A stretch of DNA of 19,699 bases from CAZMXS01 sp964570325 (GTDB lineage: Bacteria > Verrucomicrobiota > Kiritimatiellia > CAIQIC01 > CAZMXS01): NCBI GenBank assembly GCA_964570325.1, contig CAZMXS010000085.1:1-19699 (forward strand), given 5' to 3'. Positions 15,045 through 19,699 of the stretch are shown piece after piece. Numbering within the stretch: position 1 is the first letter of the stretch; each line of letters starts with the position of its first letter. The notes beneath the pieces are model-generated. The model was not told the DNA's origin. It was given only the letters and a program-made list of their open reading frames with translations, and ran no database searches. A program made the translations under genes and the position numbers.

Positions 15045-18000
15045 ATGTCGGATAATTCCCGTCCTTCCCCCGTTGTCTCGCGCGCGAGTCTTGCGGCGCT
15101 TTACGCGTGCTTCTTCGTCTCCGGCGCGGCGGGGCTGGTGTATGAGGTGCTCTGGGCGAAGTACCTCGCGCTCTACGTCGGCAGCACCGGCCTCGCGCAG
15201 GTGATCGTGCTCGCGACGTTCATGGGCGGGCTCGCGCTCGGCAGCGAGGTGCTCGGCCGCTGGGCCGACCGCGCGGCCAACCCGCTGAAGTTCTACGCCT
15301 TTCTCGAGTTCGGCATCGGCTTGTATGCGATTCTGTTCGACCAGATCTTTGTGCTTGGCCGCGCGGTCTTCCTCGGCTCGGTTGCGGTGCTGGGCATCAA
15401 CCCCGGCGGACTGATTCTCGGAAAGATCGCCGCCTGCGTGCTTTCAATCCTCGTGCCCACTTTCCTGATGGGTGGCACGCTGCCGGCAATGGGCCGGTTC
15501 CTCGTCCGCTCGCTCAGCGGCGTCGGCCCGCAGATCGCGCGCCTCTATTTCCTCAACAGCCTCGGCGCGGTGTTCGGGTGCCTCCTTGCCGGCTTCTACC
15601 TGATCCAGACGTTCGGCCTGCAGTTCTCGATGATTGTCGGCGCCGCGCTGAACATCCTCGTCGGCCTCGCCGCGCTGATCGTCTTCGGCCGCGAGTGGAC
15701 CGGCGCGCCGCCGCCCCCGCCGCCCGCCGAGCCGGTGCCGGCGGATCTGGCCCTGCCGCGCTGGGCGGCGTTCGTGATTCTGGGCTGTATCGCGCTCTCC
15801 GGCGCGGTCTCGATGCTCTATGAGGTCGCCTGGATCCGTTTGCTCGCGCTCGTGCTGGGCACCTCGACCTACGCCTTCTCGCTGATGCTCGCGACCTTCA
15901 TCCTCGGCCTCGCGCTCGGCAGTTTCCTGCTCGCGTTCCGGAAGAAGACCACCGGATACCTTGTGATCTTCGGCCTGGCCGAGGCCGCGGTCGGCCTGGC
16001 GGTCCTGCTTTCCCTGCCGTTCTACACGCGCCTGCCGTTCGTCTTCAACCAGCTCGCCACCTCGCTCAATCGCGAGCCGGCAACCTTCGGCCTCTACCAG
16101 TTTTGCACGTTCGCGCTCTGCGCATTGGTGATGATCGTGCCCACGATCCTGCAAGGGATCACGCTCCCGGCCGCGATCAAGGTCGTCACCGCCGACGTTC
16201 GGCGCCTCGGTCGCCGCGTGGGCTTCGTCTACGCGATCAACACGGTCGGCACGCTGGTGGGCTCGGTCGCCGCCGGATTCGTGCTGCTCCCATGGCTTGG
16301 ACTCAAAGGGACGCTGCTGCTGGCCGTCGCGCTCAACTTGGCGATGGGCCTGGCGATTCTCGCCGCCGAGGTCAATCCGGCCCGCCGCCGGCGCCTGGTG
16401 GCCGGGACCGCGCTGGCCGCGCTGGCCGCCGCCGGCGTCTATTTCGTCATGATGGGGCCGTGGGACCAACAGGTGCTCGCCTCCGGCGCCTATCGCACGC
16501 GCAAACGCATCCCCAGTTTTGCCAGCCTGCAGCAGGAGGTGGCCAAGCGGCAACTGCTCTTTTATCGCGACGGCATTGACGCCACGATCGCGATCGAGGA
16601 TGTCCGCGATCCCCAACCGGAGCGGCTGCTGACGATCAACGGCAAAGTGGATGCCTCGACCGCGCAGGATATGGCCACGCAGAAGTTGATGGCCCATCTG
16701 CCGCTGCTGCTTCATCCCCGCCCGCTGCGGGTTCTGATCGTCGGCGTCGGCAGCGGCGCGACAATCGGCTCGGTGCTGGCCTACCGGGAGGTCGCCGAGG
16801 TGGACGTGGTCGAGATCTCCCGCGATGTGATTCTGGCCAGCCGGCTGTTCGACAAGGTCAACGGGTCTTATTGGCAGGATCCGCGCGTAAAAGTCTATTG
16901 GGAGGATGCCAAGACTTTCCTGCAGATCACCAGGAAACAGTACGACGTGATCATCAGCGAGCCGACCAACCCGTGGATCGCCGGCGTCGCCGGCGTGTTC
17001 TCGAAGGAGTATTTCGAGTCGTGCCGCAACCGTCTCGCGGACGGCGGGTTTTTCGTCCAATGGATCCAGGCCTACGAACTGGAGGACACAACCTTCTACC
17101 TGATGCTCGAAACATTCACCAGCGTCTATCCATATTACACGCTCTGGAACCCGACCCGCTCGGACACGATGCTGATCGGCGCCGCGTGCGCATACCGGCC
17201 GGACTTTACGCAAATGGAGGCGCGTCTCGCCGCGGCGCCCGTGAAAGCGGACCTGGCCCTGACCGGCGCGTCCTGCCTGCTGACCGTCCTCAGCCTGCAG
17301 ATGGCGGATTTCGCGCAGGCGCCCGCGCATATTCCGTGGCTCCACGCGGTGCATTCCGATTTCTTTCCGATCCTGGAGTATCGCGCGCCGCGCGGATTTT
17401 TCATCGGTTCCGAAGCCGGCGGCGTCAAGGCGCTCGACGGCCGGGCCCGCGCGCCCGCCAACGCGCGCTTGTGGGTTCACGATTATCTGAAGGACCGCGC
17501 GCCAACAGCCGCCGACCTGCGCAACGCCGCCCGATTCACGGAATATTACCCGTGCCTGTTCGACCGGGCCGCGTTGACCTGGGCGCGGGAATGGGCCGCG
17601 CGCTATCCCGATGACGCCGGCGCCCGCCTGTTGCTTGGCAAGCTGGCCCCGCCGGCGCGCGCGGCGACAATTGCGGAACTGGCGCCGGCCGCCGCGGGAA
17701 CCAACGCGATAGCGTTCGACGCCGCCAAGCTCCAGTGCAAGCTGGCCTTCGCGGATTACCTCGACGCCCGCAACGGCCTGCGCGACGCCGGCGCGGCGGA
17801 CTTGCTCGCGCGCGTCGGCGGCGTGCGCGAGCGTTTCCCGGCGCGGCGGGATGGCGACCTGCTGCTCTGGACCGGCCAGTTGCAATACGACCTGGGACAA
17901 TACTCCGCGGCGGCGACCAGTCTCTACCGGGCCGCGCAAGCCTTTCACCAGGAGGGCCGGACCAAGGAAGTGGTGGACGCCGGTTGCCTGTTGTGCGAAA

Positions 18001-18131
18001 GCCTGCTCGCGCAAAACCGCGTGCGCGAGGCGTTGCAGGCGCAGGATAACCTGCTGCGGTCGTACATGGACGAACTGCGCGTGTGGCTGCTGAAATCCCG
18101 GATCACCGCGGCGCTCTTTGAACAACCATGA
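15045..18131 (+). CDS. Fused MFS/spermidine synthase-like membrane protein with TPR-like tail
   Basis: A 1028-residue protein. Residues about 15-475 are polytopic membrane helices made of two similar halves: SGAAGLVYEVLWAKYLAL..GS near 25 and SGAVSMLYEVAWIRLLAL..GT near 249, each followed by LATF..GLALGS. A run of prolines (about 223-230) separates the halves. Residues about 525-700 are a spermidine-synthase/methyltransferase-like Rossmann fold: LLTINGKVDAS, VLIVGVGSGATIGSV, VDVVEISRDV and YDVIISEPTNPWIAGVAGVF. The Asp of true aminopropyltransferases (the D in DSSDP-like motifs) is replaced by ISEPTNPW, as in other fused members, so polyamine synthesis should not be assumed. The last 100 residues look TPR-like (YDLGQYSAAATSLYRAAQAF). 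AAAGGAGGT lies 5 nt before ATG 15045, fixing the start. Confidence 0.9.
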   Translation: MSDNSRPSPVVSRASLAALYACFFVSGAAGLVYEVLWAKYLALYVGSTGLAQVIVLATFMGGLALGSEVLGRWADRAANPLKFYAFLEFGIGLYAILFDQIFVLGRAVFLGSVAVLGINPGGLILGKIAACVLSILVPTFLMGGTLPAMGRFLVRSLSGVGPQIARLYFLNSLGAVFGCLLAGFYLIQTFGLQFSMIVGAALNILVGLAALIVFGREWTGAPPPPPPAEPVPADLALPRWAAFVILGCIALSGAVSMLYEVAWIRLLALVLGTSTYAFSLMLATFILGLALGSFLLAFRKKTTGYLVIFGLAEAAVGLAVLLSLPFYTRLPFVFNQLATSLNREPATFGLYQFCTFALCALVMIVPTILQGITLPAAIKVVTADVRRLGRRVGFVYAINTVGTLVGSVAAGFVLLPWLGLKGTLLLAVALNLAMGLAILAAEVNPARRRRLVAGTALAALAAAGVYFVMMGPWDQQVLASGAYRTRKRIPSFASLQQEVAKRQLLFYRDGIDATIAIEDVRDPQPERLLTINGKVDASTAQDMATQKLMAHLPLLLHPRPLRVLIVGVGSGATIGSVLAYREVAEVDVVEISRDVILASRLFDKVNGSYWQDPRVKVYWEDAKTFLQITRKQYDVIISEPTNPWIAGVAGVFSKEYFESCRNRLADGGFFVQWIQAYELEDTTFYLMLETFTSVYPYYTLWNPTRSDTMLIGAACAYRPDFTQMEARLAAAPVKADLALTGASCLLTVLSLQMADFAQAPAHIPWLHAVHSDFFPILEYRAPRGFFIGSEAGGVKALDGRARAPANARLWVHDYLKDRAPTAADLRNAARFTEYYPCLFDRAALTWAREWAARYPDDAGARLLLGKLAPPARAATIAELAPAAAGTNAIAFDAAKLQCKLAFADYLDARNGLRDAGAADLLARVGGVRERFPARRDGDLLLWTGQLQYDLGQYSAAATSLYRAAQAFHQEGRTKEVVDAGCLLCESLLAQNRVREALQAQDNLLRSYMDELRVWLLKSRITAALFEQP

Positions 18132-18156
18132 ACGCTTGTTTTAATTGATATGAAAG

Positions 18157-18206
18157 CACGGGCGGGATGCCTCTGCGCCAATCGGAGCGCGGGCATCCGG
18201 CCCGTG
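18157..18206 (+). repeat. Long inverted repeat directly before the aminotransferase ribosome site
   Basis: Left arm CACGGGC-G-GGATGCC (18157-18171) pairs with right arm GGCATCC-G-GCCCGTG (18192-18206): 14 of 15 positions, with one central G-G mismatch. The 20-nt loop contains a further GCGC/GCGC stem (18175-18178, 18187-18190). The right arm ends on the first G of the GGAAG ribosome site (18206-18210) of the next gene. No T-run follows. It resembles the 'CACGGGC..GATGCC' REP-type palindromes I associate with PVC genomes; that link is from memory and unchecked. Confidence 0.6.
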
Positions 18207-18215
18207 GAAGCGCAT

Positions 18216-19187
18216 ATGAAACCCATACCGTTGATTTCATCTTTTGACGCCATCCATGGCCAACTGGGTCGGCCGTGGCATTCGCAGTATTTTGCGATGT
18301 ATTCCAGCGTTTATGGCGGGATTGTCACTGACCCGGCGTTGATGCTGATCCCGGTGGATGACCACATGGCGCACCGCGGTGACGGGGTCTTCGAGACTTT
18401 TAAGTGCGTCGCCGGCGCGATCTACAATCTAAAGGCGCATCTTGACCGGCTCGAGAAATCGGCTGCCAGCATCTACCTGCGCCTGCCCTGCCCGCGCGCG
18501 GAGTTGGAGGATATCATCATCCAGACCACGCGGGTTGGCGCCCATTCCGACTGTCTGGTCCGGCTGTTCGTTTCGCGTGGGCCGGGCAGCCTCGGCATCA
18601 GCCCGTACGACTGCCCGGCGCCGGCGCTGTACGTCGTGATCGCCGCGCTCAAGCCGCCGTTCATGGAGCAGCACCCGGGCGGCGCGCGGGTCCGGACCAG
18701 CCACGTGGCCGTGAAGCCATCGCCGTACGTCCGGATCAAGAGCGTGAATTATCTCTCGAACGTCCTGATGAAGAAGGAGGCGGCGGACGCCGGGGTGGAT
18801 TTCACGGTGAACTTCGACGAGTGCGGATTCCTGGCCGAGGGCCCGACTGAAAACGCGGGCATCGTCACGGCGGACGGCGTGCTGCAGGTGCCGCGGCTGG
18901 AGCGAATCCTTGCCGGGACGACGATGCTGCGGGTGCTGGCCCTCGCGCAGGGCGCGGCCGTGAACGGGCGGGCGCTGAGCGTGGAGCAGACCGATATCAC
19001 GCTGGGCGACGTCGCGCACGCTGCCGAGCTGTTGATCTTCGGCACCACCCCGGACGTTACCGCCGCGGTCGAGTTCGACGGCCGCGCGATCGGTGACGGT
19101 AAGCCCGGTCCGGCGTACCGCGAGCTCAGCCGGCGCCTGACCGACGACATCCGGCACAACCCGGGCGTGCGGACGCCGGTGTTCTGA
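18216..19187 (+). CDS. Class IV PLP-dependent aminotransferase (BCAT / D-amino acid transaminase / ADC lyase family)
   Basis: A 323-residue cytoplasmic enzyme of fold type IV. Visible hallmarks: HRGDGVFETFKC (53-64; Arg54 phosphate-side region), HLDRLEKSA (75-83), the PLP Schiff-base Lys175 in IKSVNYLSNVLMKKEA, Glu209 in FLAEGPTENAGIV, and ILAGTTMLRVLALA (231-244), which binds the cofactor phosphate. Members include branched-chain aminotransferase (IlvE), D-amino-acid aminotransferase and 4-amino-4-deoxychorismate lyase (PabC). The sequence does not let me pick one. The motif spacing is closest to IlvE-like proteins, but the N-terminus is longer than in PabC. Start ATG 18216 has GGAAG 5 nt upstream; the open frame extends to 18150 but that part is the inverted repeat. 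Translation may be affected by that hairpin. Confidence 0.88.
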   Translation: MKPIPLISSFDAIHGQLGRPWHSQYFAMYSSVYGGIVTDPALMLIPVDDHMAHRGDGVFETFKCVAGAIYNLKAHLDRLEKSAASIYLRLPCPRAELEDIIIQTTRVGAHSDCLVRLFVSRGPGSLGISPYDCPAPALYVVIAALKPPFMEQHPGGARVRTSHVAVKPSPYVRIKSVNYLSNVLMKKEAADAGVDFTVNFDECGFLAEGPTENAGIVTADGVLQVPRLERILAGTTMLRVLALAQGAAVNGRALSVEQTDITLGDVAHAAELLIFGTTPDVTAAVEFDGRAIGDGKPGPAYRELSRRLTDDIRHNPGVRTPVF

Positions 19188-19207
19188 AAAGCGACGCGCA
19201 TGAAAAC

Positions 19208-19314
19208 CACATCTTCACTATCCATTTTTTCGACATCTTGCACGCGACCCAAACTCCGTCTTTGAGCCTTACTCAATCGAGCTCGCCGTTTGAGTAGTTT
19301 AAAGTGAAGATGTG
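19208..19314. repeat. 12-bp inverted repeat bounding 83 bp with an internal hairpin
   Basis: CACATCTTCACT (19208-19219) is exactly inverted as AGTGAAGATGTG (19303-19314). Inside, TACTCAA (19270-19276) and TTGAGTA (19290-19296) form a second stem around a loop containing the palindrome CGAGCTCG. The block begins 20 bp after the aminotransferase stop. It could be a MITE-like non-autonomous element, a structured RNA or a rho-independent-like 3' end; no target-site duplication was recognised. Apart from this repeat and the promoter-like pair at 19350, I see nothing in 19188-19410. Confidence 0.5.
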
Positions 19315-19349
19315 ATCCTGTTCCCCTTGGGATATTCCCTACCGAGCGG

Positions 19350-19378
19350 TTGCGTCAATGGGCGCCCACGGTTATGAT
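19350..19378 (+). promoter_or_regulatory. Candidate promoter of the ATP-grasp remnant
   Basis: TTGCGT (19350-19355), a 17-nt spacer and TATGAT (19373-19378) form a plausible pair 33 nt before the GTG start. The -10 equals that of hypB. The -35 is only a half match. Confidence 0.4.
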
Positions 19379-19410
19379 AAGAGCCGGATGGCATTTCGGA
19401 GGGAATACAT

Positions 19411-19620
19411 GTGAAAATCGCCGTGGTCTGAAACAGCGATTCAGATGTTGTGCCGGCGCGGTTGGGGCGTCCGCGCATCGAAAAATATCCTGAATCTTCG
19501 GTAGTAAGCGTAGCGAAAGCCTTGTTGGAGTGCGGGTTCGATGTCAAAGTCATTCAAGGCGGTGTGACGCTGGTTGACCGCTTGATGGATTTCTTTGGGG
19601 CTGACCCGAATGGCGCTTAG
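19411..19620 (+). pseudogene. Decayed 5' fragment of a D-Ala-D-Ala ligase-like ATP-grasp gene
   Basis: From GTG 19411 the frame reads MKIAVV, then TGA at 19429-19431, then NSDSDVVPARLGRPRIEKY and a helix SVVSVAKALLECGFDVKVIQ, to a TAG at 19618-19620. This is the N-terminal pattern of D-alanine-D-alanine ligase-like ATP-grasp proteins (KIAVV.N.DS...., P..EKY, then ALL..GH.V.V..G...L.DRL). The intact family is over 300 residues; here only about 69 codons remain. Two stops interrupt it and the ATP-binding core is absent. GGAGGG (19398-19403) sits 7 nt before the GTG and a promoter-like pair lies further up, so the initiation region is preserved. The remaining 79 bases to the window end show no continuation that I can recognise. 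The assignment rests on a short region. Confidence 0.55.
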
Positions 19621-19699
19621 TTAAGGCTTAATACACGATCCGTTAATGGCTTGCGGCGACGCGTATCGGGTAGGGTCCGAAAGATCACCAACCGCGATA

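Noticed and set aside
15444..18125. An 893-codon open frame antisense to the MFS/spermidine-synthase gene
   Set aside because: The plus-strand gene has clear domains and a perfect ribosome site. The antisense product is a low-complexity Arg/Gln/Glu/Gly-rich chain, a usual by-product of GC-rich codon bias.
19429..19431. TGA at codon 7 as a selenocysteine codon
   Set aside because: ATP-grasp ligases are not known selenoproteins, no convincing SECIS-like hairpin was found directly after it, and a TAG later ends the frame before the catalytic core.
19299..19553. An 84-codon minus-strand frame at the right end
   Set aside because: It lies antisense to the ATP-grasp remnant, lacks a good ribosome site and has no recognisable motif.

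Overview
The window is GC-rich (visibly above 60%, apart from a few AT-rich intergenic islands). It reads like a chromosomal contig from the PVC group, most likely Kiritimatiellota/Verrucomicrobiota. I infer that from the secreted proteins: a DxDxDGxxDxxE stretch followed by a 'PTNAAS' phrase, C-terminal 'LTW...W..L' beta-sandwich domains, a Gly-rich beta-helix ending in a 'VDIGADE' signature, and a fused MFS/spermidine-synthase protein. No 16S or other phylogenetic marker is present, so the assignment is tentative. I saw no tRNA, rRNA, CRISPR array or transposase.

Layout, left to right. (1) 1-1725 (+): the C-terminal tail of an RND efflux pump runs in frame into a TolC-family outer-membrane efflux lipoprotein. 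(2) 2012-3451 (+): a GPH/MelB-type sugar:cation symporter behind an AT-rich promoter region. (3) 3541-4553 (-): an SGNH/GDSL esterase translationally coupled (ATGA overlap) to a YajD-type HNH protein. (4) 4705-5427 (+): hypB, the GTPase for nickel insertion into [NiFe] hydrogenase, with no other hyp or hydrogenase gene in the window. (5) 5528-6310 (+): a secreted outer-membrane beta-barrel protein whose promoter overlaps the hypB stop codon. (6) 6328-11086 (-): two cytoplasmic P-loop ATPases, a MinD/ParA-like ATPase fused to TPRs and a HerA/DUF87-type ATPase with C-terminal coiled coils. (7) 11323-14825 (+): a two-gene unit of large secreted proteins, a Kelch-like propeller plus SGNH-like domain protein and a parallel beta-helix protein. 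(8) 15045-18131 (+): the membrane-embedded fused MFS/spermidine-synthase protein with internal duplication. (9) 18216-19187 (+): a class IV PLP aminotransferase with a strong inverted repeat directly before its ribosome binding site. (10) 19188-19699: non-coding DNA with a 12-bp inverted repeat, then the decayed 5' end of a D-Ala-D-Ala-ligase-like ATP-grasp gene with an in-frame TGA at codon 7.

How the genes relate. Most look like independent transcription units; I found reasonable sigma70-like promoters before the symporter gene, hypB, the barrel gene, the HerA-like gene and the ATP-grasp remnant. Clear functional partnerships are few: the RND tail with TolC (tripartite efflux), the esterase with YajD (overlap), and the Kelch/SGNH protein with the beta-helix protein (23-bp gap, similar C-terminal domains). 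I see no defence island or complete new system. The best candidates for follow-up are the RND-TolC fusion, the Kelch/SGNH plus beta-helix pair, the MinD-TPR ATPase, the hairpin before the aminotransferase, and the ATP-grasp remnant.
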